From Bacteroidales bacterium (GTDB taxonomy: Bacteria > Bacteroidota > Bacteroidia > Bacteroidales > UBA932): a stretch of 64,000 nt of DNA. A model generated the notes under the pieces. That model was not told the DNA's origin. It saw only the letters and a list, made by a program, of their open reading frames with translations, and ran no database searches. Position numbers and translations under genes: made by a program. Positions 1 to 8,185 of the stretch are shown here, one piece after another. The stretch is from the NCBI GenBank assembly GCA_015060405.1, contig SUYN01000002.1, positions 62,001 through 126,000 of the forward strand, given 5' to 3'. Position 1 is the stretch's first letter; every line of letters begins with the position of its first letter.

Positions 1-190
1 CAACGCGCCGGTACCACACATAATCCGAAAAATCGAAGACACACTGCAGGGCAAAGGCTGAAAGAAGAAGCAGAAGAGCCACCTTCAGATCTATCTGGAA
101 CCCGGCCGCAGATATCATTATGCCGAAAATCACTCCTGCTGTCAGGATGCACAGATGCGACGGTCTTATCACTTTAATAATGGAAGTCAT
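1..190 (-). CDS. UbiA/MenA-like prenyltransferase, N-terminal fragment
   Basis: The first 63 residues of a membrane protein run off the left edge of the window. The reading starts MTSIIKVIRPSHLCILTAG and has two hydrophobic stretches (about residues 13-31 and 35-48) ending LQCVFDFSDYVWYRR. The early RPxH, a first membrane helix, and an LQ...(N/D)DY element after the second helix match the start of MenA/UbiA-family prenyltransferases, which attach isoprenoid chains to quinone precursors at the membrane. The Asp-rich catalytic motifs lie outside the window, so the assignment is tentative. The start is the ATG six bases after a TAAATTTG -7 box, which implies an almost leaderless transcript. Confidence 0.5.
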   Translation of the reverse strand, partial: MTSIIKVIRPSHLCILTAGVIFGIMISAAGFQIDLKVALLLLLSAFALQCVFDFSDYVWYRRV

Positions 191-195
191 ATATA

Positions 196-203
196 CAAAT
201 TTA
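196..203 (-). promoter_or_regulatory. -7 box for the UbiA-like gene
   Basis: TAAATTTG on the minus strand matches TAnnTTTG and ends five bases before the ATG. No matching -33 element is seen 19-20 bases upstream. Confidence 0.45.
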
Positions 204-387
204 TCAGAATAGCCTTCTACAGCCTTACAACAGCAAAAACAACAATAAAAACAACAATCGATACAACCTATATTTCGAGCCGTCTTACGATATTTGCTCC
301 CGGTTAAGAATCTTATTCGTCTCTTTCACTGGATCCGGCATCTATTAATGTGTGCAATTCAAGGTCGGTCCTGCTGAAAGAAAAAGT

Positions 388-413
388 AAAGGGAAGCTGT
401 GAAGTTTCCCTTT
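388..413 (-). terminator. Terminator after lepA
   Basis: Perfect 8-bp stem AAAGGGAA/TTCCCTTT, followed on the minus strand after two bases by a run of five T. It lies just past the lepA stop. The remaining 191-387 interval is A/C-rich with a short AAAAACAACA-type repeat and no gene that I can recognise. Confidence 0.7.
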
Positions 414-419
414 TCCTTT

Positions 420-2207
420 TTAGTCAAGCTTGAGTACCGCCATGAAAGCACTTTGAGGGACTTCGACAGTTCCGATCTGCCTCATCCTCTTCTTTCCCTG
501 CTTCTGCTTCTCAAGAAGTTTTCTCTTTCTGGTGATGTCACCGCCGTAACACTTTGCAGTCACATCCTTGCGGACTGCCTTCACTGTCTCCCTGGCGATG
601 ATCTTGGCTCCGATAGCCGCCTGAATCGCAATGTCGAACTGCTGACGTGGGATGAGCTCCTTAAGCTTCTCACACATCTTGCGTCCGAAATCATACGCAT
701 GGTCCGCATGGATCAATGTCGAAAGGGCGTCGGCAGGGTCGCCGTTCAGGAGGATGTCAAGACGCACGAGCTTTGCCTCCTTGAATCCTATCACATGGTA
801 GTCAAAGGATGCATATCCCTTTGAAATGGATTTCAGTTTGTCGTAGAAGTCGAATACGATTTCTGACAAAGGCATCTCGTAGGTCAGTTCCAGACGGTCA
901 GCCGTCAGATAGTGCTGGTTGATGAGGATGCCTCTCTTGTCAAGGCAGAGCTTCATTATCGGACCGTAGTAGTCGGCTCTCGAGATGACCTGTGCCCTGA
1001 TGTATGGTTCTTCTATCTTGTCTATCAGCGTTGCAGGCGGAAGTCCTGAAGGGTTATGCACATCAAGACACTCTCCCTGTGTGGTGTAGACCTTGTACGA
1101 CACGTTAGGCACTGTCGTGATGACGTCCATGTTGAATTCCCTGAAAAGTCTCTCCTGCACGATCTCAAGATGCAGCAAGCCCAGGAAACCACAGCGGAAA
1201 CCGAATCCAAGGGCGAGAGATGACTCCGGCTCAAATACGAGCGAAGCATCGTTGAGCTGGAACTTCTCGAGCGAGGCACGAAGTTCCTCGTACTGGTCCG
1301 TCTCCACAGGATACATTCCCGCAAACACCATAGGCTTGACCTCCTCGAAACCGGCGATAGCCTCGGCACAAGGACGGGAGAGATGCGTGATGGTATCTCC
1401 AACCTTCACCTCTACAGCTGATTTGATTCCCGATATGATGTATCCCACACTTCCGCAAGGGATCTCCTCACGCGGATGCATCTTCATCTTGAGGACACCG
1501 ATCTCGTCAGCCTCATATTCCTTTCCTGTGTTGAAGAACTTCACCTTGTCCCCTTTCCTTATGCTTCCGTTCAGCACCTTGAAATAAGCGATGATTCCTC
1601 TGAATGAGTTGAAGACCGAGTCAAAGATAAGGGCCTGAAGCGGTGCCTCCGGATCTCCCGCAGGTGCCGGTATCCTCTCGACTATCGCATCAAGGATCTC
1701 CTTCACGCCCTCACCTGTCTTACCTGAAGCAAGGAGTATCTCCTCCGGCTTGCAGCCTATGAGGTCAACTACCTGGTCTGTAACCACATCCACCATGGCC
1801 GACTCGACATCTATCTTGTTGAGCACCGGAACTATCTCCAGGTCATGCTCTATGGCAAGATAAAGGTTGGATATGGTCTGTGCCTGTATTCCCTGTGTCG
1901 CATCGACCACAAGGAGGGCGCCCTCGCAGGAAGCGATTGCACGGGACACTTCATACGAGAAGTCCACGTGGCCCGGTGTGTCGATCAGATTGAGAGTGTA
2001 TTTCTCACCCTTATACATATAATCCATCTGGATTGCATGGCTCTTGATCGTGATGCCCTTCTCCTTCTCCAGATCCATGGAGTCAAGGACCTGATTCTCC
2101 ATATCACGTGCATTGAGAGTGTCCGTCACTTCCAGCATTCTGTCTGCAAGCGTACTCTTGCCGTGATCGATATGGGCGATGATGCAAAAATTTCTTGTCT
2201 TCTTCAT
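420..2207 (-). CDS. lepA: Elongation factor 4 (LepA), back-translocating ribosomal GTPase
   Basis: A 595-residue protein of the usual LepA length. It begins [19 protein letters not shown], where the P-loop is the translational-GTPase form [16 protein letters not shown] (G3) and NKID (G4) follow, and then the domain II, III and V regions typical of elongation factors. The C-terminus carries the LepA-specific domain ending with [20 protein letters not shown]. LepA binds stalled or mis-translocated ribosomes and affects initiation and elongation under ionic stress. The gene has its own -7 box 20 bases upstream and a hairpin terminator downstream, so it is probably monocistronic. It is divergent from an ECF sigma factor. 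Confidence 0.97.
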   Translation of the reverse strand: MKKTRNFCIIAHIDHGKSTLADRMLEVTDTLNARDMENQVLDSMDLEKEKGITIKSHAIQMDYMYKGEKYTLNLIDTPGHVDFSYEVSRAIASCEGALLVVDATQGIQAQTISNLYLAIEHDLEIVPVLNKIDVESAMVDVVTDQVVDLIGCKPEEILLASGKTGEGVKEILDAIVERIPAPAGDPEAPLQALIFDSVFNSFRGIIAYFKVLNGSIRKGDKVKFFNTGKEYEADEIGVLKMKMHPREEIPCGSVGYIISGIKSAVEVKVGDTITHLSRPCAEAIAGFEEVKPMVFAGMYPVETDQYEELRASLEKFQLNDASLVFEPESSLALGFGFRCGFLGLLHLEIVQERLFREFNMDVITTVPNVSYKVYTTQGECLDVHNPSGLPPATLIDKIEEPYIRAQVISRADYYGPIMKLCLDKRGILINQHYLTADRLELTYEMPLSEIVFDFYDKLKSISKGYASFDYHVIGFKEAKLVRLDILLNGDPADALSTLIHADHAYDFGRKMCEKLKELIPRQQFDIAIQAAIGAKIIARETVKAVRKDVTAKCYGGDITRKRKLLEKQKQGKKRMRQIGTVEVPQSAFMAVLKLD

Positions 2208-2226
2208 TGTATGTGTATAATCGCTG

Positions 2227-2234
2227 CAAAGATA
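2227..2234 (-). promoter_or_regulatory. -7 box of lepA
   Basis: TATCTTTG on the minus strand, 20 bases before the lepA ATG. It is divergent from the sigma-factor box 22 bases away, and no clear -33 element is visible. Confidence 0.6.
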
Positions 2235-2256
2235 GCAAATTAAGCAATTTTTTCGC

Positions 2257-2264
2257 TACTTTTG
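2257..2264 (+). promoter_or_regulatory. -7 box of the ECF sigma cassette
   Basis: TACTTTTG on the plus strand, 35 bases before the GTG start of the sigma factor. It matches TAnnTTTG. Confidence 0.5.
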
Positions 2265-2299
2265 TTTAACCTTAACTGATTTTAAGCGTCTAAGTTGCG

Positions 2300-2839
2300 G
2301 TGACAGACAAGGAAATCATAAGACTTTATTCGGACGGACACGAGGAAGAGGCTTTCAACGGCATAGTGGATGCCTACACGGAAAGGCTCTACTGGCATGT
2401 ACGCAGGTTCCTGTGCTGTCACGAAGATGCAAATGACCTTGTCCAGGACATATTCATCAAGATATGGGCAGCCCTTCCCACCTTCAGGGGAGAATCACAG
2501 CTTTTCACATGGATATACAGGATAGCCACAAACGAGGTCCTGAATCACCTTAGGAAACAGAAGTTCAAGGCTCTGATATCACTGGATTCAGCCTCTGAAG
2601 TGCTCTGCAGAAAGATTGATGACGATCCTCACTTCAACGGAGATCGCCTTCAAAGGGAACTTCAGAAGGCAATCCAGAGGCTTCCGGAGAAGCAGAGGGT
2701 CGTATTCAGCCTCCGCTATTTCGACGAAATGAAATATGAAGATATCTCGGAAATCACCGACACCTCTGTAGGAGCCCTGAAAGCATCATATCATCATGCA
2801 TACAACAAGATAAAGAATGACCTTCTGAAATTATTATGA
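2300..2839 (+). CDS. ECF-type RNA polymerase sigma factor
   Basis: A 179-residue group-4 sigma factor. Region 2 (about residues 20-90) includes DLVQDIFIKIWAALPTFRG and FTWIYRIATNEVLNHLRK. Region 4 (about 120-175) contains LPEKQRVVFSLRYFDEM and the helix-turn-helix YEDISEITDTSVGALKASYHHA. The start is a GTG, the only in-frame initiator near the promoter. Two co-directional genes follow, a single-pass membrane protein and a CpxP-like periplasmic protein. This order is typical of an envelope-stress cassette in which the membrane protein holds the sigma factor inactive. The target regulon cannot be read from this window. Confidence 0.93.
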   Translation: MTDKEIIRLYSDGHEEEAFNGIVDAYTERLYWHVRRFLCCHEDANDLVQDIFIKIWAALPTFRGESQLFTWIYRIATNEVLNHLRKQKFKALISLDSASEVLCRKIDDDPHFNGDRLQRELQKAIQRLPEKQRVVFSLRYFDEMKYEDISEITDTSVGALKASYHHAYNKIKNDLLKLL

Positions 2840-2881
2840 CAGATTCTAAACCTTTAACAATTAATTGTGTCTAATACGCGT

Positions 2882-3271
2882 ATGGATAAAATCAACCAGG
2901 ACATATTGGCAGAGCACACATCACTGCGCAAGAATCCCTACACCATTCCGGAAGGTTATTTCGAGACAGTCCGGGCAGAGGTGAAGAGAGTGCGCCAGGA
3001 ACCTGCAGTCACCATATGGAGCAGACTTGCTCCATATGCGTCACTTGCCGCAGTCTTCGTCTCCATATTCGCAGCGGGATCACTCCTTTTCAACAGGAAT
3101 GAACAGGAAATGACACAGGAAGACTACCTGCTTTTCTCAGAGCATTTCCTTACCACATACGAAATGGAAAACAGTCTCCAGTTCGCGGAAGCTGAAATCG
3201 AAGATAACGACATAGTCGAATACCTTATATATACAGGGACAACAGCGGAAGAAATAGAAATGTCAAAATAG
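2882..3271 (+). CDS. Small single-pass membrane protein, putative anti-sigma factor
   Basis: About 129 residues, starting MDKINQDILAEH; a GTG 15 bases upstream is an alternative start. The cytoplasmic N-terminus contains NPYTIPEGYFETV, a motif seen in many Bacteroidota proteins encoded after ECF sigma genes. One transmembrane helix (about residues 48-66) is followed by an acidic extracytoplasmic tail. Position after the sigma gene and topology suggest a sigma-sequestering role. No zinc-binding anti-sigma motif is visible, so this is inferred from context rather than from a recognised domain. Confidence 0.7.
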   Translation: MDKINQDILAEHTSLRKNPYTIPEGYFETVRAEVKRVRQEPAVTIWSRLAPYASLAAVFVSIFAAGSLLFNRNEQEMTQEDYLLFSEHFLTTYEMENSLQFAEAEIEDNDIVEYLIYTGTTAEEIEMSK

Positions 3272-3278
3272 CAACTAT

Positions 3279-3746
3279 ATGAAAGCATACATCAAAAGAA
3301 TAATCATTCTGACCACGGCATTGTTTTTCGGATCCGTAGAATCTTATGCGGACAACAATTGTAAGGAAGACTGGAAAACCAAGATACAAAGCGAGAAGAT
3401 AGCTTTCCTGACAGTGGAAATCGGACTCACGCCACAGGAAGCCCAGGTATTCTGGCCGGTATACAACGAAGTGAACGAGAAAAGGGACCAGGCCATGCAC
3501 GAAGTGATCGGCAGCTATTGGGAACTGAGCAAGGCCATCGATGCAGGAAAGCCCGAAAAAGAGATAAAGACCCTGCTTGACAGATATCTTGCGGCACAGG
3601 AAAAGCAGAGGGAGATAGACAATGATGCGGCAGACAAGTACAAGAAGGTGCTTTCGACAGAGAAAGTCGCCAAACTATATATCGGAGAAGAGAAATTCAG
3701 ACGTCAGCACATCAGGAAGCTGCACAACAGTCACGGGAAGAAATAG
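3279..3746 (+). CDS. Periplasmic CpxP/Spy-like stress protein
   Basis: A 155-residue exported protein. The signal peptide is MKAYIKRIIILTTALFFGSVESYA. It is followed by an all-helical mature region with LTPQEAQVFWPVYNE, the Bacteroidota counterpart of the LTxxQ motif of CpxP/Spy chaperones. The rest is rich in K/E/Q helix (VLSTEKVAKLYIGEEKFRRQ). It lies 7 bases after the putative anti-sigma gene. By family analogy it probably senses or binds misfolded envelope proteins and feeds back on the upstream sigma factor. Confidence 0.75.
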   Translation: MKAYIKRIIILTTALFFGSVESYADNNCKEDWKTKIQSEKIAFLTVEIGLTPQEAQVFWPVYNEVNEKRDQAMHEVIGSYWELSKAIDAGKPEKEIKTLLDRYLAAQEKQREIDNDAADKYKKVLSTEKVAKLYIGEEKFRRQHIRKLHNSHGKK

Positions 3747-3750
3747 CCGG

Positions 3751-4548
3751 TCAGGCAAAAAGATAGAAATCGCGGGTGAGGGACAGATACTCTTGGGTAT
3801 ACTGTCCTTCATTCTGTATTGTAAGAACTGAATCATCCGGGGCCGGCACACGGGAACGGGAGAACTCGGCAATGATCCGTGAAGGGGCCTTTCTCGGGAC
3901 GGTCCTGACTCGCAATATCCTGAAGAGATGAAGCCCTGACATCCGGGCGTAGCGGCATAGCGCGGCTTCCTGCCCGGCAGGAAGCACAAGGCTGACGCGG
4001 CCGCGGCCGGAAAGATGCTCACTGGCAAAATCCAGTATATCCCTGTAGGAGAGTCCTTCTGAGGTGTGTCTGGCCGTGCTCTTCCTCTCATCCGGAGCGA
4101 CAAGAGAGTCCTCGAAATAAGGGGGATTTGAAAATATAAGGTCATATAAGATGCCGGGGGCAACTTCAGCTGCATATCTTTCCAGAGACATGTTGAAGGG
4201 ATGCAGGGCCTCAGGCCATGGAGAATTGCTGAAATTGGCTGCCGCTTCAGCCGCCGAAGGCTCATCGACATCAATGGCATCAATCACAACACCCTTCCCG
4301 ACTTCCTGCCTGACTTCACTTCCGACTTCTTTCCTGATGTCACCCCCGCGTTGAACGGGAGTCCCCGCCCCTGCAAGCCGCTGAGCCGCCATCATAGCTA
4401 TGGTCCCGGTGCCGGTGCCTACATCCAGAAGCCTCCTGTCCTGCGGCACTATGGTCATAGCGGCTCCGAGCAGAACGCCGTCGGTGTTGACCTTCATCGC
4501 ACTGCGTTCATTCACTACATCGAATTTCTTGAATCTGAAGACACTCAT
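3751..4548 (-). CDS. trmN6: tRNA1(Val) (adenine-N6)-methyltransferase, TrmN6/YfiC family
   Basis: A 265-residue Rossmann-fold methyltransferase. The start MSVFRFKKFDVVNERSAMKV matches the family N-terminus, although in-frame ATGs occur 21 and 39 bases upstream inside lolD. The SAM-binding glycines lie in LDVGTGTGTIAMMAAQ and the catalytic NPPY in FSNPPYFEDS. The expected target is A37 of tRNA1(Val). Between the SAM motif and the acidic strand IDAIDVDEP lies an unusual short repetitive insert (GDIRKEVGSEVRQEVGKG), encoded by repeats of a GACTTC-type unit. The gene sits directly after lolD and converges with the CpxP-like gene. Confidence 0.85.
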   Translation of the reverse strand: MSVFRFKKFDVVNERSAMKVNTDGVLLGAAMTIVPQDRRLLDVGTGTGTIAMMAAQRLAGAGTPVQRGGDIRKEVGSEVRQEVGKGVVIDAIDVDEPSAAEAAANFSNSPWPEALHPFNMSLERYAAEVAPGILYDLIFSNPPYFEDSLVAPDERKSTARHTSEGLSYRDILDFASEHLSGRGRVSLVLPAGQEAALCRYARMSGLHLFRILRVRTVPRKAPSRIIAEFSRSRVPAPDDSVLTIQNEGQYTQEYLSLTRDFYLFA

Positions 4549-4561
4549 CGGCCGCCGGCTG

Positions 4562-5221
4562 TCAGTCATTTGAAACAAAACGGCCATCTACCATATATAA
4601 AGACCTGTCACACATTCCGGCAAGGTCCGGATCATGAGTCACGATGATGATGGTCTGGCCATATCTGTCACGAAGGGAGAAGAAAAGTTTATGAAGTTCC
4701 TCCTTGGTCCCGGAATCAAGATTGCCCGAAGGCTCATCTGCAAAGAGGACTGAAGGATTGTTGATCAGGGCACGGGCGATCGCCACCCTCTGCTGTTCTC
4801 CGCCGGAAAGCTCTGAAGGCTTGTGGCCGAACCTTTCTGCCAGGCCGAGATCCGTAAGCAGGGCCTTGGCTGCCGCCTCGACCTCCTGCTTCGGCCTCCC
4901 GGCTATGAACGCTGGGATCATCACATTCTCCAGAGCCGTAAACTCGGGAAGAAGGTGATGGAACTGGAACACAAAGCCGATCTTGCGGTTACGGAATCCG
5001 GCAAGTTCCTTGCCTGAAAGCTTGAGGACGTCAGTCCCGTCAATTATCAACGAACCGGCATCTGGTGTGGACAGAGTGCCCAATATCTGGAGCAGAGTCG
5101 ACTTGCCTGCTCCGGATGCTCCCATGATTGACACGACTTCGGCTTTTCCTGCATCGAAGTCCAGTCCCTTGAGCACCTTCAAGTTTCCGAATGACTTTTC
5201 TATTCCTCTTGCCTGTATCAT
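4562..5221 (-). CDS. lolD: Lipoprotein-release ABC transporter ATPase, LolD-like
   Basis: A 219-residue ABC ATPase. Walker A is GASGAGKST, the Q-loop is [19 protein letters not shown], the signature is [15 protein letters not shown], and Walker B is VLFADEPSG followed by THDP. Length and the [19 protein letters not shown] segments fit LolD/MacB-type ATPases, which drive lipoprotein extraction from the inner membrane with LolC/E-type permeases. No permease is encoded nearby, so the partner must lie elsewhere. The gene has its own -7 box, and its 3' end abuts trmN6 in the same orientation. Confidence 0.88.
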   Translation of the reverse strand: MIQARGIEKSFGNLKVLKGLDFDAGKAEVVSIMGASGAGKSTLLQILGTLSTPDAGSLIIDGTDVLKLSGKELAGFRNRKIGFVFQFHHLLPEFTALENVMIPAFIAGRPKQEVEAAAKALLTDLGLAERFGHKPSELSGGEQQRVAIARALINNPSVLFADEPSGNLDSGTKEELHKLFFSLRDRYGQTIIIVTHDPDLAGMCDRSLYMVDGRFVSND

Positions 5222-5247
5222 AAAAATCCTGAACGGTTACTGACTGA

Positions 5248-5255
5248 CAAAGGTA
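5248..5255 (-). promoter_or_regulatory. -7 box of lolD-trmN6
   Basis: TACCTTTG on the minus strand, 26 bases before the lolD ATG. It lies just downstream of the tRNA-Pro terminator. Confidence 0.5.
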
Positions 5256-5283
5256 TTGATTTTTGAGATAACGGAAAAATAAA

Positions 5284-5309
5284 AAAGGCCAATCCGAAGA
5301 TCAGCCTTT
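5284..5309 (-). terminator. Terminator of tRNA-Pro
   Basis: Minus-strand stem AAAGGCTGATC / GATTGGCCTTT (11 pairs, two G-U) closed by a TTCG tetraloop and followed by T-rich sequence. It begins six bases after the tRNA. Confidence 0.85.
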
Positions 5310-5314
5310 GAATG

Positions 5315-5388
5315 TCGGGGTACTGTGACTCGAACACAGGACCCTCTGGTCCCAAACCAGATGCGCTAGCCAACTGCGCCACACCCCG
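5315..5388 (-). tRNA. tRNA-Pro (anticodon TGG)
   Basis: A 74-base cloverleaf. The acceptor stem is CGGGGTG/TACCCCG with discriminator A. The anticodon arm CTGGTTTGGGACCAG has TGG in its loop, and the T-arm contains GTTCGAGTC. CCA is not encoded. A full -33/-7 promoter lies upstream and a tetraloop terminator downstream. Confidence 0.97.
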
Positions 5389-5408
5389 ATATCCCTCATT
5401 TGGGACTG

Positions 5409-5440
5409 CAAATATACAGCGAAAAAACAAAAGTGCAAAA
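5409..5440 (-). promoter_or_regulatory. Full promoter of tRNA-Pro
   Basis: Minus strand TTTTG - 19 bases - TATATTTG, with the -7 box at 5409-5416 and the -33 box at 5436-5440. The -33 box is formed by one arm of the mdh terminator hairpin, so terminator and promoter share sequence. Confidence 0.8.
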
Positions 5441-5465
5441 CTTTTTTCAAAAATTTTGCACTTTT
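5429..5465 (-). terminator. Terminator downstream of mdh
   Basis: Stem AAAAGTGCAAAA / TTTTGCACTTTT (12 bp) with T-runs on both strands. It terminates minus-strand transcription coming from mdh. Confidence 0.7.
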
Positions 5466-5475
5466 TATTGTTCAG

Positions 5476-5556
5476 GATTCCCGAACACGTCGGGAATGAC
5501 GTAATGTACGCGTCGGGAATGACGACTTTACGTCATAGCCGGCCTGACCGGCTATC
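5476..5556. repeat. Cluster of REP-like 26-base palindromic elements
   Basis: Two 26-base elements share the ends CGTCAT...ATC. One is on the minus strand at 5476-5501 (stem ATTCCCGA/TCGGGAAT). One is on the plus strand at 5531-5556 (stem ATAGCCGG/CCGGCTAT). A third partial copy, CGTCGGGAATGACG, at 5511-5524 repeats 14 bases of the first. The cluster sits between the mdh stop and its terminator. The form resembles REP-type intergenic palindromes. Confidence 0.7.
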
Positions 5557-5558
5557 TG

Positions 5559-6545
5559 TTAGAGGTTAGGATTGATTGTCTTCCACTCTGCTACAGGCGG
5601 GATGATGCCGAGGTTGATGATCTCGTCACGCATGACCTGAAGGTGTGCGTAAGATGCATCGAGTGCTGCAATCTCCTCTGCAGAACCGGTAACTTCACCG
5701 AAGTGAACACCTGTCGCATCAATCACTGTAGGCATTGCCATGAGGACATTCTGATACTTCTCAGTGTTTACATAGCATCCTGCAGGCCAGTGGAACTCAG
5801 GACCGCCCATAGCAGCCTGGATCATGAGGACTGACTGATAAGCAGGGCTCTGGAATGATGAACGGCCACGGAGCTTGATGATGTTAGAGCCACCCTGGAT
5901 AGTTGCATGCTTGATCTCTGCCCATCTGTCCTCTGGAATGTTGTACTCTGCGAGAGGCTTGCCGTCAACAGTGATCTTGGATGCGAACACTGCCATTGCC
6001 TCACCATGTCCACCGTAAGTACGTGCATTCTCAACCTTGTACTGAGGTACGCCGAGTTCCTTTGCGATTGCCGACTGGAGACGTGTAGAGTCAAGTGCAG
6101 CAAGTGAAGTGAGCTGGCTTGGTTTCAGACCTGAACGGATGAGAGCTGTAAGAGCTGTCACGTCAGCAGGGTTGAAGATTACAACAACATGATTTACATC
6201 CGGACAATATTTCCTGATATTGTCACCGAACTCTGCTGCGATCTGGCAGTTACCCTTGAGAAGGTCCTCACGGGTCATACCCTCCTTACGAGGAGCACCG
6301 CCTGATGAGATGATGTACTTTGCGCCAGTGAAAGCGACTTCAGGATCAGTTGTCCATGTGATGTTAGCGCCCTCGAATGCACAGTGATAGAGTTCCTCTG
6401 CAACACCGTTCACGCCTGGACCATAGATGTCATAAAGGCAGATGTTAGGAGTAAGGCCGAGCATGAGAGCTGTCTGAGCCATGTTTGATCCGATAGCGCC
6501 ACCGGCACCTACGATCACGAGCTTGTCGTTAGTCAAAAATTCCAT
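5559..6545 (-). CDS. mdh: Malate dehydrogenase (NAD-dependent)
   Basis: A 328-residue lactate/malate dehydrogenase family protein. It has the Rossmann glycines GAGGAIGSN (about residues 13-21). The substrate-arginine loop is SGGAPRKEGMTREDLLKGN, and the catalytic histidine is in YGGHGEAMAVF. The arginine-bearing active-site loop and overall length fit the Bacteroidota malate dehydrogenase of the reductive TCA branch leading to fumarate and succinate. It has its own -7 box 39 bases upstream, and is followed by REP-like palindromes and a terminator, so it is probably monocistronic. Confidence 0.93.
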   Translation of the reverse strand: MEFLTNDKLVIVGAGGAIGSNMAQTALMLGLTPNICLYDIYGPGVNGVAEELYHCAFEGANITWTTDPEVAFTGAKYIISSGGAPRKEGMTREDLLKGNCQIAAEFGDNIRKYCPDVNHVVVIFNPADVTALTALIRSGLKPSQLTSLAALDSTRLQSAIAKELGVPQYKVENARTYGGHGEAMAVFASKITVDGKPLAEYNIPEDRWAEIKHATIQGGSNIIKLRGRSSFQSPAYQSVLMIQAAMGGPEFHWPAGCYVNTEKYQNVLMAMPTVIDATGVHFGEVTGSAEEIAALDASYAHLQVMRDEIINLGIIPPVAEWKTINPNL

Positions 6546-6584
6546 AATAATTCTATAATGTTAACATTTAGTTCCAAATCTTGG

Positions 6585-6592
6585 CAAATATA
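6585..6592 (-). promoter_or_regulatory. -7 box of mdh
   Basis: TATATTTG on the minus strand, leaving a 5' leader of about 30 bases before the mdh ATG. Confidence 0.55.
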
Positions 6593-6650
6593 ATAAATTT
6601 AATGGTATTCCGGTTTAAAATCATTACCGTGTTAAGAAAGAATTTGTTTT

Positions 6651-7742
6651 TTATTCCGGTTCAGAGCCATAAATGTGAAGTACCACCATATCGCTGCGTG
6701 TTCCTATACGGAAGGGAGGTCCCCAGAGAGAGAGTCCGCTGGAGACGTAGATATGGGCATTGTCCCACTTGCGATAGCCGTGGCTCTGCTCAAAAAGAAC
6801 ATCTGTCAGCCAGTTCAAAGGCCATATCTGTCCCCTGTGGGTATGCCCGCTGACCTGTATGTCCACGCCCAGCGAATCCGCCTGTGCCAGTCCGTATGGC
6901 TGATGGTCAAGCACCAGCAGCGGACGTGATGTATCGGCCTTTTCAAGCAGTTCCTCAAGGGAAAGCCGATGCGGATTGGAGCGGTCGTCACGGCCGATGA
7001 CCTGAAGGCCGCATGGCAATGATTCCACGCTGTCACGCAGCACATGGATTTCCGTACCTGCAAGGAAGGACTCACACGCCTCGATTCCGCTTATGAATTC
7101 ATGATTGCCCGGAACCATATAGACCCCCATCGGGGCCTTGAGGCCATCCAATGCCTCGGCAAAAGGTTCGTCCAGCAGAGGTTCGACACTGTTGTCGATG
7201 AGGTCTCCGACTATGAACACCACATCCGGCTTCTGCCTGTTTATCAGATCCACATACTTCTTCAAGGCCCGCACTCCCGTGCCATGGCCAAGATGCACAT
7301 CGCTGATTGCAACGGCTGTAATCCCGTCTGCAGGCTTATCCAGGACGATGTCGATATGCTCCACCTTCGGATTCCTGTAATTGACATATCCATAAAGAAG
7401 GATACACGCAGCAAGAGGAGCTGCATATTTCAAGGCAGGTCCAAGCGACGGGATGAAGATCCTGGCCACGTCAGATACCATGAGCAGCAGCACCGAATAC
7501 AAAAGGAAGACCATCCATACCGAGCCTATGAGGTACATGGCCTTCAGAAAAGCTCCGGGAAGACCCGAATCACGGAGGCCGATGGATATGAAAAGTGAAA
7601 ATGCCGCAATCCAGAACAGCACCGAGACAACACACCTGACCCACACCGGCAGGGCTCCTGCCATCTGCAACATCCTCCAGTACAGATATCCGTTCCCAGC
7701 CAGATAAACCAGCGGAATAAAAAGAAACACCAGCTTCATCAT
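6651..7742 (-). CDS. Membrane-anchored metallophosphoesterase
   Basis: A 363-residue protein. About four hydrophobic segments in the first 125 residues anchor a calcineurin-like phosphoesterase domain. The metal-binding motifs appear in order: ISDVHLGHG, VGDLIDNS, VPGNHEF and SGHTHRGQIWP. This layout matches the YkuE/YaeI-type phosphodiesterase family, whose members act on phospholipid or lipid-A-type substrates in some bacteria. The substrate here is unknown. The gene stands alone between mdh and a divergent unit. No convincing -7 box is seen; TATCTTGC upstream is the nearest match. Confidence 0.88.
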   Translation of the reverse strand: MMKLVFLFIPLVYLAGNGYLYWRMLQMAGALPVWVRCVVSVLFWIAAFSLFISIGLRDSGLPGAFLKAMYLIGSVWMVFLLYSVLLLMVSDVARIFIPSLGPALKYAAPLAACILLYGYVNYRNPKVEHIDIVLDKPADGITAVAISDVHLGHGTGVRALKKYVDLINRQKPDVVFIVGDLIDNSVEPLLDEPFAEALDGLKAPMGVYMVPGNHEFISGIEACESFLAGTEIHVLRDSVESLPCGLQVIGRDDRSNPHRLSLEELLEKADTSRPLLVLDHQPYGLAQADSLGVDIQVSGHTHRGQIWPLNWLTDVLFEQSHGYRKWDNAHIYVSSGLSLWGPPFRIGTRSDMVVLHIYGSEPE

Positions 7743-7915
7743 AATATTTCACTACTGCCTGCAAGATAATGAAAAATCCGCTCATCTGGCTCCGGTGTGC
7801 AAATCAAACATTCACATTTGTCACAAGCGGGTGTGCCGGGGTACTGCCGTTGACCACAGCCCTGACGCTGCCGCCGTAAAATGCGGCCCAGAGAGTAGTA
7901 ACAATAATGCCCGAA

Positions 7916-7947
7916 TTTTGAGATATCAAAAGTCTTTACTATCTTTG
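7916..7947 (+). promoter_or_regulatory. Full promoter of the leader ORF/PPTase unit
   Basis: TTTTG (7916-7920) - 19 bases - TATCTTTG (7940-7947), an exact match to the Bacteroidota -33/-7 consensus. The expected transcript starts near 7952-7955, about 230 bases before the phosphopantetheinyl transferase. I see no gene in the 7743-7915 interval. Confidence 0.8.
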
Positions 7948-8012
7948 CAGCTGAATTTTAAGAAGATAAGACAGTGGAACCTCCCAGTCCTATAGTTAAA
8001 GATCAGAATATC

Positions 8013-8168
8013 ATGGCGGATCAGACTTCTGACGATCCGTTGTCCAACAATATATACATGATTATGGGCGGCACTTCTGACGAAAGTCAGGAGGTCTTTT
8101 CTGTGTGTGCATGGTCGGCGCGCACGGGGCTGTCGTATATAGGTACACCGAGCAGCACTTTATCATAG
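8013..8168 (+). CDS. Possible small protein or structured leader
   Basis: An open frame of 51 codons (MADQTSDDPLSNNIYMIMGG...), or 64 codons if a GTG at 7974 is used. It ends 17 bases before the phosphopantetheinyl transferase gene and follows a perfect promoter. I recognise no family. The same stretch also folds as RNA: CGGATC/GATCCG at 8017-8039, and an 8-bp stem with a GAAA tetraloop at 8074-8093 followed by GTCTTTT. It could therefore be a small protein, a leader with an attenuator, or a small RNA. Sequence alone does not decide. Confidence 0.35.
   Translation: MADQTSDDPLSNNIYMIMGGTSDESQEVFSVCAWSARTGLSYIGTPSSTLS
8074..8100 (+). other. GNRA-tetraloop hairpin with T-tract, possible attenuator
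   Basis: CTTCTGAC-GAAA-GTCAGGAG (8 pairs, one T-G) followed by GTCTTTT. It lies inside the leader transcribed from the 7916-7947 promoter. Confidence 0.4.
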
Positions 8169-8185
8169 CGGAACATTTATAAGAT

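Noticed and set aside
399..824. Plus-strand open frame over the end of lepA
   Set aside because: Antisense shadow of a highly conserved gene with no recognisable features of its own.
7804..7932. Minus-strand peptide ending LWAAFYGGSVRAVVNG... as a gene remnant
   Set aside because: No usable start codon, a stop just upstream, and it overlaps the promoter. Probably chance.
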